Part shown: one piece after another, positions 35,143-43,646 of the stretch
How the letters are laid out: each line of letters opens with the position of its first letter
Position numbering within the stretch: the stretch's first letter is position 1
Made by a program: the position numbers and the translations under genes
Notes under the pieces: generated by a model
What the model was told of the DNA's origin: nothing
Database searches by the model: none
What the model saw: the letters and a program-made list of their open reading frames with translations, nothing else
NCBI RefSeq assembly: GCF_030294945.1
Contig: NZ_AP018448.1
Span: forward strand, 2,356,001-2,420,000
Direction of reading: 5' to 3'
DNA length: 64,000 bases
Source: Streptomyces graminofaciens
GTDB taxonomy: Bacteria; Actinomycetota; Actinomycetes; Streptomycetales; Streptomycetaceae

Positions 35143-35271
35143 CAGACGCCGCCCCGACGGAGCGGCACACATCGCACGAACGGAGCCGGGCACCCGACAG
35201 GGCGTCCGGCTCCGTTGTCCTGTCCCCCGCAGACCGCAACCCGATGTGCCGCGCCCTTCGGAAGGGGAATG

Positions 35272-35322
35272 CGCAGGCGGCCCGGTCCTGTCGGGGAAAC
35301 GGACAGGACCGGGCCGCCTGCG
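35272..35322. terminator. Bidirectional terminator, perfect 21-bp stem
   Basis: Arms 35272-35292 and 35302-35322 are exact inverted repeats around a 9-base loop (GGGGAAACG). It lies between convergent genes C and the isomerase at 35342-36349 and would stop both operons. Confidence 0.85.
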
Positions 35323-35341
35323 GAGAGCCGCGCGACCGTCT

Positions 35342-36349
35342 TCAGGATCCGCTGGAGAACGCGGCGTCGAACGCGGAGGCCGGCGGCTCGAAGGCCAGCC
35401 TGCGCACGAACTCCAGCGCCTCCGGTGCGCCCACCAGCCGGTCCATCCCCGCGTCCTCCCACTCGACCGACAACGGCCCGTCGTAGCCGATGGTGTTGAG
35501 CATGCGGAAGGACGCCTCCCACGGGACATCGCCGTGGCCGGTGGAGACGAAGTCCCACCCGCGCCGGTGATCTGCCCAGGGCAGGTGCGAACCCATGCGT
35601 CCGTTGCGCCCGTTGCCGACCTGGCGCTTAGCGTCCTTGCAGTCGACGTGGTAAATGCGGTCCCGGAAGTCCCACAGGAAGCCCACCGGGTCGAGGTCCT
35701 GCCAGACGAAATGGCTCGGGTCCCAGTTCAGCCCGAAGGCCCCCCGGTGACCGATGGCTTCCAGCGCGCGCACGGTAGTCCAGTAGTCGTACGCGATCTC
35801 CGACGGGTGCACCTCGTGGGCGAAGCGCACGCCGACCTCGTCGAAGACGTCGAGGATCGGGTTCCACCGGGCGGCGAAGTCGGCGTAACCGTCCTCGATC
35901 ATGGACTCGGGCACCGGCGGGAACATCGCCACCGTCTTCCAGATCTTGGAGCCGGTGAAGCCGACGACGGTGCGCACACCCAGCCTCGCCGCCGCACGAG
36001 CCGTCAGTTTCATCTCCTCGGCGGCCCGCCGCCGGACGCCTTCCGGTTCGCCGTCGCCCCAGACACGGGCGTTGACCATGCCTCGATGCCGCTCGTCGAT
36101 CGGATCGTCGCACACCGCCTGGCCGTTGAGGTGGTTCGAGATGGCCCACACGGACAGCCCGTGGCGCTCCAGCAGCGCCTTGCGCTCCTCGATGTACGAG
36201 TCGTCCTCCGCGGCGCGGAGCACGTCGAGGTGGTCGCCCCAGCAGGCGATCTCAAGACCGTCGTATCCCCAGCCGGAGGCCAGGGCGCAGACCTCCTCGA
36301 AGGGAAGGTCCGCCCATTGGCCGGTGAACAGGGTGATGGGTCGGGGCAT
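35342..36349 (-). CDS. Sugar phosphate isomerase/epimerase family TIM-barrel protein (D)
   Basis: From ATG 36349 the product has 335 residues; the open frame upstream lacks a ribosome site. It has the features of the group usually annotated next to Gfo/Idh/MocA dehydrogenases. These are [81 protein letters not shown] and [11 protein letters not shown], with the metal Glu/Asp/His/Glu series intact. It is the last gene of the transporter-oxidoreductase operon. It probably epimerises a 3-keto or inosose-like intermediate. Confidence 0.88.
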   Translation of the reverse strand: MPRPITLFTGQWADLPFEEVCALASGWGYDGLEIACWGDHLDVLRAAEDDSYIEERKALLERHGLSVWAISNHLNGQAVCDDPIDERHRGMVNARVWGDGEPEGVRRRAAEEMKLTARAAARLGVRTVVGFTGSKIWKTVAMFPPVPESMIEDGYADFAARWNPILDVFDEVGVRFAHEVHPSEIAYDYWTTVRALEAIGHRGAFGLNWDPSHFVWQDLDPVGFLWDFRDRIYHVDCKDAKRQVGNGRNGRMGSHLPWADHRRGWDFVSTGHGDVPWEASFRMLNTIGYDGPLSVEWEDAGMDRLVGAPEALEFVRRLAFEPPASAFDAAFSSGS

Positions 36350-36487
36350 GGTGGCGTCCTTGTCGCGGTCGGGCCCGGTGGTCACCGAGCGGGGGTGGGG
36401 TGGGGGGCACATCGGTCCTGAAGCAGGGCGGTCGCGGTGCGCTCCCAGGCCTCCTGCCGGACGGGGGCACAGCGTGAGCCGGGCCCG

Positions 36488-37759
36488 TCAGCGTGGGATC
36501 CGTGTCCAGCTGCCGTCGGCCGCGGCGCTGCGTTCCACGGCGTCGAGGACACGCTGGACCTGCAGTCCGTCGGCGAACGAGGGCACAGGATCCTCGTCGG
36601 CCGCGATGGCCTCGATCAGGTCGACGACCTGGTGGGTGAAGCCGTGCTCGTAGCCGAGACCGTGCCCGGCGGGCCACCACGCCGAGACGTAGGGGTGCTC
36701 CGGCTCGGTCACCAGGATGCGGCGGAACCCGGCGGTGGCCGCGGGCTCGGAGCCGTCGAAGAACTGCAGGACGTTCATGTCCTCGAAGTCGAAGGCGAGG
36801 CTGCCCAGCGAGCCGTTGATCTCGATGCGGAGCGCGTTCTTGCGGCCGAGGGCGAAACGCGTCGCCTCGAAGGTGGCGAGCGCGCCACCTTCGAGCCGAC
36901 CGATGAAGACGGTGGCGTCGTCGACGGTGACCTCGCCGGTACCGTCGCCGCCGGTACCGGTCAGCGACCCGCCGGTGGCGGGCCCCGACGCCGTGGCGGG
37001 CAGGGGGCGCTCCCGGACGAACGTCTGCAGCAGGGCGCTCACCCCGGTCAGCTCCTCCCCCGTGATGTAACGCGTCAGGTCGACGATGTGCGCCCCGATG
37101 TCACCGAGCGCTCCCGACCCGGCCCTGTCCTTCTCCAGACGCCAGGACATGGGTACGTCGGGATCGGCCAGCCAGTCCTGGAGGTACTGGGCGCGGACGT
37201 GATGGATCCGGCCGATGCGGCCCTCGGCGATCATGCGGTGGGCCAGCACCACGGCCGGCACACGCCGGTAGGTGAAGCCGACCATCGAGCGGATACCCCG
37301 CGCCGCGGCGCGGGCCGCCGCCTCGGCCATCGCCTCCGCCTCGGCAACCGAGTTCGCCAACGGCTTCTCGCACAGCACGTGCTTACCCGCGTCCAGCGCC
37401 GCGACGGCGATCTCGGCGTGGGTGTCCCCCGGCGTGCAGATATCGACCAGGTCGATGTCGTCTCGCTCGATCATCCGGCGCCAGTCGGTCTCCGCGGCCG
37501 CCCACCCCAGCCGTCGCGCGGCCTGGGATGCGCGGTACGCGTCGCGGCCCACCAGGACCGCCCTCTCGGGCCGCAACGGCAGGTCGAAGAAGCGGGGCGC
37601 GGTACGCCACGCGTGGGAGTGGGCGTTACCCATGAAGGCATGTCCGACGATGCCGACCGTGAGCGTGGGACGGGCGGGCGGCGCGTCGGCGCGCCGCGGG
37701 TTCCCAGTGGTGCCGGCCCTCTCGTCACCGTTGTCGCGGGCGTTGTTGCTGCTCGACAT
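36488..37759 (-). CDS. Gfo/Idh/MocA family NAD(P)-dependent oxidoreductase
   Basis: The 423-residue protein has an N-terminal Rossmann fold (LTVGIVGHAFMGNAHSHAW, about residues 33-52), the family signature HVLCEKPLANS and GALGDIGAHIVDLTRYITG with the catalytic Asp/His. A C-terminal GFO domain follows. Members oxidise sugars, often at C3, with NAD(P). DgpA-type enzymes of this family make the 3-keto-C-glucoside needed before C-deglycosylation. It is coupled to the GMC gene (TGATG overlap), giving the locus two unrelated candidate 3-oxidases. Confidence 0.92.
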   Translation of the reverse strand: MSSSNNARDNGDERAGTTGNPRRADAPPARPTLTVGIVGHAFMGNAHSHAWRTAPRFFDLPLRPERAVLVGRDAYRASQAARRLGWAAAETDWRRMIERDDIDLVDICTPGDTHAEIAVAALDAGKHVLCEKPLANSVAEAEAMAEAAARAAARGIRSMVGFTYRRVPAVVLAHRMIAEGRIGRIHHVRAQYLQDWLADPDVPMSWRLEKDRAGSGALGDIGAHIVDLTRYITGEELTGVSALLQTFVRERPLPATASGPATGGSLTGTGGDGTGEVTVDDATVFIGRLEGGALATFEATRFALGRKNALRIEINGSLGSLAFDFEDMNVLQFFDGSEPAATAGFRRILVTEPEHPYVSAWWPAGHGLGYEHGFTHQVVDLIEAIAADEDPVPSFADGLQVQRVLDAVERSAAADGSWTRIPR

Positions 37760-39297
37760 CAGCGGGTCTCCTCAGCGGCGGTCGTGCGGGCGATGTGGCG
37801 GGCTCCGGCGACGGCCAGGGCCACGGAGGTCAGCGTCGGGTTGCAGGCGGTCGCCGTGGGGATGACGCCGTTGCCGGCGACGTACAGGCCGTCGACACCC
37901 CACACCCGGCTGTCCGGGTCGCAGACGGTTGTGCCGTCGTCATGCGTTCCCATGCGCACGGTGCCCTGGTAGTGGAGCGACGCGCCCGGTTCCAGGGTCC
38001 GCGGCTCGTCGTCGAGCGGTTCGCCCAGGGCTTCGGCGGCGCGGCGGACGGCGTCGCGGGCCGCCTCCAGCGAGGCGTGGTCCCGGTCGGTGAGGCGATA
38101 GCGGATCCGTGGTGCGGGCATCCCGTACTCGTCACGGTCCCGCTCGTCGAACTCCACACGGTCGGACTCCCGCAGTTCCTTGGCACAGAACCAGCCCAGC
38201 CCGACGATGGACCCCGGCGCCGGCCGGTCGGCGCCGGGGAGCGGCAACGGGGAGGTGTCCAGCTGCATCACCTGGCCGTGGAAGGGTTCCTTGTCGGTGA
38301 AAGGGACCCAGTTGACTCCGCTGTAGGGGACGACGCCGGGTTCGTCGCGGTCCGCCGGGACGGCCGGTTCGGATGAGGAAGGCGTGTCGCGCAGCCGTAC
38401 GGCGAAAATGACCTGCGGCTGGTCGTTGAGATACCTGCCCAGGGCGGCCGGGCGAACCTGGGACGCCCAGAGCAGCTGCGGAGTGCGCAGGCTGTCCGCG
38501 GCGACGACGACACGGGCGGCCCGTATCTCGTGCTCGGTGCCGTCACGCAGGTCCCGGACCCGCAGGCCCTGTACACGCCCGTCTTCTACCAGCACCTTCA
38601 CGGCCAGTGCCTCGGGGTGAAGGGTGTGGCGCGGGTTGGCACGCGAGACATCGCCGTACACGATGTCCGAGCCGGACCAGGTGACCCGGCCGTCCGGGTG
38701 CTTGCGCACGGCGAGAGGCATCGGCGCGACCTGCCGGTCCTGGGCCCGGCCGGAGTCGAAGGCGGCGCCGAGACGCTTTCGTACCTCGTCGGCCAGGGGC
38801 GCGTCGTCGAAGGCGTGGGCGGACACACCGAGCAGCCGCTCCGCCTCGGCCAGCAGGTCGTCGAGAGCGGGGAGAAAGGGGACTCTTTCGCTGCCGCCGG
38901 GGCGGGGGCACGCGGCGGTCCAGTGGGCTCCCATACCGCCGACGTTGCTCGACATCGCCGCCAGGGGCAGGCCGTCCTCGTCCTGCTGCCGGTAACCGGA
39001 GGGCAGCAGGAAGGTGCCCGGCCGGGCGAGTCTCCCGTCCGGTTCCCGATCGCCGGCAGGGGAGGCGGCGTGAGCGGGGGCGGGTCCCTCGGAACGGTAT
39101 TGGCAGCTCTCGCGTTCGGCGGTGTCGGTGATGTTCCGGACGTGCGAACCCGGCGGATCGGCGAGCAGCGGTCCGGCCTCGAAGGTCGCGATCGACAGAT
39201 CGGGACGCTGCTCGCTGAGGATCCGGACGTAGGCCGCACCGCAGGGGCCACTGCCGACGACAGCCACATCGACGTGCTGGGGAAAGGTCCTCGTCAT
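37759..39297 (-). CDS. GMC-family FAD oxidoreductase (sugar/glycoside oxidase type)
   Basis: The 512-residue protein has the FAD-binding motif VAVVGSGPCGAAYVRILSE at 10-28 and the N-terminal GMC_oxred_N region. The C-terminal GMC_oxred_C contains HYQGTVRMGTHDDGTTVCDPDSRVWGVDGLYVAGNG, where the catalytic His lies, followed by CNPTLTSVALA. Relatives are pyranose 2-oxidase-like and CarA-type enzymes, which oxidise the glucose of glycosides at C3. It is a paralogue of the deleted copy at 27699-28117 beside the deglycosidase genes, supporting a joint pathway. No signal peptide, so cytoplasmic. Confidence 0.9.
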   Translation of the reverse strand: MTRTFPQHVDVAVVGSGPCGAAYVRILSEQRPDLSIATFEAGPLLADPPGSHVRNITDTAERESCQYRSEGPAPAHAASPAGDREPDGRLARPGTFLLPSGYRQQDEDGLPLAAMSSNVGGMGAHWTAACPRPGGSERVPFLPALDDLLAEAERLLGVSAHAFDDAPLADEVRKRLGAAFDSGRAQDRQVAPMPLAVRKHPDGRVTWSGSDIVYGDVSRANPRHTLHPEALAVKVLVEDGRVQGLRVRDLRDGTEHEIRAARVVVAADSLRTPQLLWASQVRPAALGRYLNDQPQVIFAVRLRDTPSSSEPAVPADRDEPGVVPYSGVNWVPFTDKEPFHGQVMQLDTSPLPLPGADRPAPGSIVGLGWFCAKELRESDRVEFDERDRDEYGMPAPRIRYRLTDRDHASLEAARDAVRRAAEALGEPLDDEPRTLEPGASLHYQGTVRMGTHDDGTTVCDPDSRVWGVDGLYVAGNGVIPTATACNPTLTSVALAVAGARHIARTTAAEETR

Positions 39298-39477
39298 CTC
39301 GCTGGTGGTGTCCTGTTCTTGTGCGCGGCGCGGGACCGCTGTCGAGACGGGGCAGGGCTGTCCCGAGGGCGCCAGCCCGGTGTCGGTGGGTCGAAGGTCA
39401 GGGCGTCAGGAGCGGCCGTTCGTGGTCACAGCCGCGACCGGGGAGTCGTCGACGGGACGATGCCGCGGTGGTACCCC

Positions 39478-40314
39478 TCAGCTCTTGATCCCGCCGGAGA
39501 AGCCGCGCATCAGTTGTCGTTGCGCGACGACGAAGAGGATGAGGACGGGCAGCAGTGCGACCAGGATCCCGGCGAAGACCAGGTTCCAGCGGGTCGCCAC
39601 CGAGCCGACGAACTCGTAGATCGCCAACGGGAGCGGCACCTTGTCCGTGCCGGACAGGAAGATCAGCGGTGTGAAGAAGTCGTTCCAGACCAGGATTCCG
39701 CACAGTGTGGCCACCGTCGCGGTCACCGACCGCAGCTGCGGGAAGATGACACGCCAGAAGGTGCGGAAGGGTGTCGCCCCGTCGATCAGCGCCGCTTCCT
39801 CATAGTCCCGGGGCATGGCCCGGATGAACCCGGTGTAGAGGAACACCGCCATGGGGATCCACAGGCCGCCGTAGAGCAGGATGATCCCCACGTAGCTGCC
39901 GACCAGGCCCAGTGAGCGCATCATCGAGTACAGCGGGATCAGCCCGAGTTGGAAGGGCACGATGATGCCGACCACGAACAACAGGTAGAAGACCGCGCTC
40001 CAGCGCCCCGGCCGGCGGGCGATGGTGTAGGCGCACAGGGAGCCCACCACGATCAGCAGGGCGACGCTGCCACCGGTGATGATCACGCTGTTGAGCAGGG
40101 CGCGGCCGAGGTGGGCGGTGCTCCACGCCTCGGCGTAGTTGCCGATGTCGAGGCTGGTGGGCAGGTCGGTCGGGGCGCTGAAGATCTGGCTGTCCGGTTT
40201 CACCGACGTCATCAGCAGCAGGTAGAAGGGGAAGAGCCACACCAGCCCGGCGAGGATGAGCAGGATCTCGCGGGCGAGGGTGCGCCGGGTGTAGCGCTGA
40301 ATGCCCGTGCTCAT
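39478..40314 (-). CDS. ABC sugar transporter permease (MalG type)
   Basis: The ATG at 40314 overlaps the preceding permease stop (ATGA) and gives 278 residues. Six hydrophobic helices are visible, from ILLILAGLVWLFPFYLLLM to NLVFAGILVALLPVLILFVV. The EAA-loop EEAALIDGATPFRTFWRVIFPQL (near residues 175-197) contacts the ATPase. It ends with the typical RGFSGGIKS. It forms the channel with the MalF-type partner. No ATPase gene is in the operon, so a shared MsiK-type ATPase elsewhere is expected, as in Streptomyces generally. Confidence 0.94.
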   Translation of the reverse strand: MSTGIQRYTRRTLAREILLILAGLVWLFPFYLLLMTSVKPDSQIFSAPTDLPTSLDIGNYAEAWSTAHLGRALLNSVIITGGSVALLIVVGSLCAYTIARRPGRWSAVFYLLFVVGIIVPFQLGLIPLYSMMRSLGLVGSYVGIILLYGGLWIPMAVFLYTGFIRAMPRDYEEAALIDGATPFRTFWRVIFPQLRSVTATVATLCGILVWNDFFTPLIFLSGTDKVPLPLAIYEFVGSVATRWNLVFAGILVALLPVLILFVVAQRQLMRGFSGGIKS

Positions 40315-41258
40315 CGAATCCGCCTCTCGCGGGACCGCAGGACGAGAAGTTGAGTGACCGAAGCGACGGTTATCACGAGCGTGAGGATCAGGGCCAGCGC
40401 GGTGCCGTAGCCGAACCGGCCCAGGCTGAACGTCTGCTCGTACATGACCGTCGACAGCGTGGCCGTCTTGCCGACCGGGCCGCCCCCCGTGAGCGCGACG
40501 ACCTGGTCGAAGATGCCGAGGGCCATGATGGTGGTCAGGGTGAGCGCGATGGTGGTGGCGGGGGCCAGCAGGGGCAGGGTGATGAGGCGGAAGCGGCGCC
40601 AGGCGCCCGCGCCGTCGACCGCGGCCGCCTCTGCCAGCTCGGCGGGGATGGACTGCAGACCGGTCAGAAAGATGATCATGGATAGTCCACTGAACTGCCA
40701 GACGACCACCACGGCCACCGCCCACTGGGCCCATGTGGGGTCGGCCAGCCAGCTCCGCTCCCAGGAGTCCAGCCCCACGGCGCCCAGCAGGCGGTTGAAC
40801 GGTCCGTCGACCTGGAAGATGTAGCGCCAGATGTAGGCGGTGGCCAGCGGGCTGAGGACGGCGGGCGCGAAGAACACGGCACGCACGAGGTTGCGTGTCT
40901 TGATCGCCGAGTCGAGGGCGAGGGCGAGGGACAGGCCGAGGACGTTACCGGCGACCACGACGGTCACCGCGAGCACGAGCGTGTTGACCAGCGCCTGACG
41001 GGAGTCCTGGTTGTTGATGATCGCCGTGAAGTTGTCCAGGCCCACGATGTTGTAGACCGAGCTGAGCCCGTTCCAGTCGGTGAACGCGTAGTTGGCCCCG
41101 AGGACCGTGGGAACGTATCGCGCGGTCAGCAGGAGAAGCAGTCCTGGCACCAGCCAGGTCAGCGGTGCCGTCGCGCGGCGCCGCGGGCGGCGCCGCGGGC
41201 GGCGCCGCAGTGGGCGTTCGGTCTTGGCGGCCGGTGGCGCGTCGAGGGTTGTGGTCAC
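40311..41258 (-). CDS. ABC sugar transporter permease (MalF type)
   Basis: GTG 41258 with an AGGGAGA site gives 315 residues. An Arg/Pro-rich N-tail (RRRPRRRPRRR, encoded by a 12-base tandem repeat at about 41175-41210) precedes the first helix TWLVPGLLLLLTA. The EAA loop AEAAAVDGAGAWRRFRLITLPLL is near residues 212-234. It pairs with the MalG-type permease and the binding protein from the next gene upstream. The basic tail is longer than usual and should stay in the cytoplasm. Confidence 0.93.
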   Translation of the reverse strand: MTTTLDAPPAAKTERPLRRRPRRRPRRRATAPLTWLVPGLLLLLTARYVPTVLGANYAFTDWNGLSSVYNIVGLDNFTAIINNQDSRQALVNTLVLAVTVVVAGNVLGLSLALALDSAIKTRNLVRAVFFAPAVLSPLATAYIWRYIFQVDGPFNRLLGAVGLDSWERSWLADPTWAQWAVAVVVVWQFSGLSMIIFLTGLQSIPAELAEAAAVDGAGAWRRFRLITLPLLAPATTIALTLTTIMALGIFDQVVALTGGGPVGKTATLSTVMYEQTFSLGRFGYGTALALILTLVITVASVTQLLVLRSRERRIR

Positions 41259-41332
41259 GGGATCTCCCTGCGGGATCGGGGCCAGGGCGAACGGACATGC
41301 CCCTGGAGGGGCGCCCGGTGGTGGAGGAAACG

Positions 41333-41364
41333 GGTGCCGGCGGACGGGTTCGTCCGCCGGCACC
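41333..41364. terminator. Attenuator-like hairpin after the binding-protein gene
   Basis: Perfect 14-bp stem (41333-41346 with 41351-41364) and a GGTT loop, starting 4 bases after the binding-protein stop on the minus strand. Such hairpins keep the binding protein more abundant than its permeases. Confidence 0.7.
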
Positions 41365-41368
41365 GGTC

Positions 41369-42676
41369 TCATGAGTTCTGCCAGGCGGCGTCCATGGCCT
41401 TCAGGACGTCCTCGGGACTCTGCTGGCCAGTGAGCAGTCCCTGCACGCCCTTGCCCAGTTCGCTGTAGACCTCGGGGTTGGGCCATGGCAGCTGGATCAG
41501 CGGGAAGATGTGCTTCTCGTCGGCCAGGAGGCCGGACAGCCCGTCCAGCGCCGGGTCGTCCAGCGTTCCCTTCAGCGGCAGGTTACCCGTGACCTGGGCG
41601 TAGACCTTGTCGCCGCCGCCAGTGCTGACGTACTTCAGGAACGTGGTGGCGGCGCCGTTCTTGGCGCCCTTGGCCGAGATGGCCAGTGCGTCGGACTGGG
41701 AGGAGTAGAGGTTGGTCCCTTCGGCGGTGACGCCGGGCAGCGGGTGTGCCTCCAGCTTCAGGTCCGGCGAGATGCCGCGCAGGGCGCCGAACGCGCCGGT
41801 GGGGATGATGAAGGAAAGGGCCTTGCCCTCCACGAGGGCCGGGGCGGCCTGAGGGATGTCCGCCGCCTCGGCGCCCTTCTGGAAGCACCCGGCCTTCTTC
41901 ATGTCAACGATCGCCTGGGTGGTCCTCTGCCAGCCCTTGCTACCGGCGAACGAGGTCTTGCCCTGGGTACGCTCGGAATTGAAGTGCGGCTCGTCGGCGA
42001 GCACGTAGTTGGCGGCGAGGGCGGAGGCCATCAGGCCGGCGTTCTCCGTGCTGGCACCGGCCAGGGTGAGCATGGTCTTGCCCTGCTTCTTCGCCGTCTC
42101 GCAGGCGGCCATGAGTTCGTCCATCGTTCTGGGGATCTCGATGCCGCTCTCCTTGAGAGCCGCGCCGTTGTACACCTGGGCAACGACGACCCGGTCGAAG
42201 GGGACACCCCACAGGCGGCCGTCCTTGTAGAAGAGCTCGCGAGCGTTGTCGTCCACCAGCCCCTTGGTCCAGGACTGCCGGGTCAGGTCGGCGGTGAGTC
42301 CGGCATCGGCCAGGTTGAGCAGGGAGGTCAGCCCTCCGCCGCCGGGCGCGGCGTAGAAGACGTCGGGCTGGTTGCCACCGCGGAGCCGGGTGCGCAGGGA
42401 GTTGGCGTAGGTGGTACCGATTGGCAGGTACTCCGCCTTCACCTTGATGTCGGGGTTCTTCTTCTCAAAGGAGGAGATGACCTCCGCCAGGGGCTCGGGC
42501 TTGTTCCCGCTGGCCTGGGCTATGAGCGTGACGGTGCCGCTGTCGGCGGGCGCGGCCGCGGCCGCCACGGAGGCGGCCTGGTCCTTGGTGCCACCTCCGC
42601 CCCCACAGCCGGACAGCATCAGTGCTCCGGCCGCCGCGAGCGCGACGGCGATGGTCGGACGGGAAGCTGGTCTCAT
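41369..42676 (-). CDS. ABC sugar-binding lipoprotein (family 1 SBP)
   Basis: From ATG 42676 the product has 435 residues. A lipoprotein signal peptide ends in the lipobox LSGC (MRPASRPTIAVALAAAGALMLSGC), so it is tethered outside the membrane. The body is a family-1 extracellular solute-binding protein: VISSFEKKNPDIKVKAEYLPIGTTY, GNQPDVFYA, LWGVPFDRVVVAQVYN and the C-terminal VYSELGKGVQGLLTGQ. It captures an oligosaccharide or glycoside and opens the operon that continues to gene D. The promoter region is discussed with the remnant at 42914-43099. Confidence 0.94.
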   Translation of the reverse strand: MRPASRPTIAVALAAAGALMLSGCGGGGGTKDQAASVAAAAAPADSGTVTLIAQASGNKPEPLAEVISSFEKKNPDIKVKAEYLPIGTTYANSLRTRLRGGNQPDVFYAAPGGGGLTSLLNLADAGLTADLTRQSWTKGLVDDNARELFYKDGRLWGVPFDRVVVAQVYNGAALKESGIEIPRTMDELMAACETAKKQGKTMLTLAGASTENAGLMASALAANYVLADEPHFNSERTQGKTSFAGSKGWQRTTQAIVDMKKAGCFQKGAEAADIPQAAPALVEGKALSFIIPTGAFGALRGISPDLKLEAHPLPGVTAEGTNLYSSQSDALAISAKGAKNGAATTFLKYVSTGGGDKVYAQVTGNLPLKGTLDDPALDGLSGLLADEKHIFPLIQLPWPNPEVYSELGKGVQGLLTGQQSPEDVLKAMDAAWQNS

Positions 42677-42913
42677 TGGTGCTGCCTTTCGGATGGGCGG
42701 CCCGGCCCCGGCGGGAGGGCGGTGCGGATGGACGAAGAGGCGTGCCCTGCTGTCAGGGCGCGGTGGGGCATCGGCGGGGTTCGGCGTGGGGGCCACCGTG
42801 GTGTGCAGGTGCGGTTGTCGCGGAAGAACCGTTGTGGACGGCTGCGTCCGGATGGCGTGGCATCGGCGGTACGACGTGGTCGCACCGGACGGTGAGGGGG
42901 ATCGGCGCGGAGG

Positions 42914-43099
42914 TCAGCGGGCCGGGCGCCTGTCCAGCGGTGCGTGGGACGGACACGGAAGCCGTTCAGCCCCGGACTCGGCGGGTAACGCACCGGGTTC
43001 GGTTTTCGCCGCTGGCGTGTGCCGACTGAACGGTGTCACATCGGCGGCAGCGAACCGACGCCTGGCCGAGAGCATCTGATATGGAATGGGATCAGCCAT
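42914..43099 (-). pseudogene. Start of a deleted sugar-isomerase gene
   Basis: After an excellent GAGGAG site a minus frame starts MADPIPYQMLSARR at 43099. This is the usual beginning of actinobacterial TIM-barrel sugar isomerases (IPYQLxSxR). It then becomes an unrelated, arginine/proline-rich tail of about 45 residues. The rest of the gene is missing, and the binding-protein gene begins 240 bases further on. Palindrome S5 lies 81 bases upstream of this start. The transporter operon therefore seems to use a promoter left from a deleted isomerase gene. Confidence 0.45.
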
Positions 43100-43179
43100 T
43101 TCAGCTCCTCTGCCGTAAGTGACCCGCCCTGGCGTGTGCATCACGTTACGGGCGAGTGTGCGCGCCATGACGAACAAAT

Positions 43180-43195
43180 TCAAGATTCTGATTAT
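43180..43195. promoter_or_regulatory. AT-rich palindrome S5 (transporter operon)
   Basis: ATTCA-AGATTC-TGATT. The reverse complement AATCA-GAATCT-TGAAT matches the regulon consensus exactly. It is about 500 bases upstream of the binding-protein start. Confidence 0.62.
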
Positions 43196-43646
43196 AAAAA
43201 TGAGAGTGTGGCGTGGGTCACATCTTGAGTGCCCGATGCTGTGCCTGTGAGGCCTTGTCAAGGCTCGCGGTGTCTCAGGGCGGGCGGTCGGCCCGCTGCA
43301 CCCACGACCTGTGTCCGCGCGCCTCGAAGACGACGCCGCCTCGCAACCCAGGAACCGGCCCTCTCACTGACAGCCGTGCGGGTGCGCGCGTCGGTGGTCG
43401 GCCTGCGCGGTCGGGTTCCCTGGACCCCACGCGAGCCTGTCGAGACGGCAGAGGCCAGAGGTCACCGGAACAGCTTCGCCGTCCCGTACCTGGTTCGCCG
43501 ACGATCGCTCAGCCGGGCGCGGCACGCGCAGTGCCCCGGTGGGACGCCGGAAGTGACCTTACGGGGGCGGGGCAAACGCCCGGAGCAACGAACTCCGGTC
43601 CGTCGATCGGGCCGTCGCCGCTCGGTGGGACACGATCAGCACATGC
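43196..43646. other. Gap of about 450 bases between S5 and the MFS gene end
   Basis: No gene, repeat or clear terminator was seen on either strand. Open frames here lack ribosome sites and recognisable families. Confidence 0.4.

Noticed and set aside
41165..41220. Tandem GC-rich repeat as a regulatory element or CRISPR-like array
   Set aside because: It is a 12-base repeat inside the permease gene encoding the RRRP tail; no spacers.
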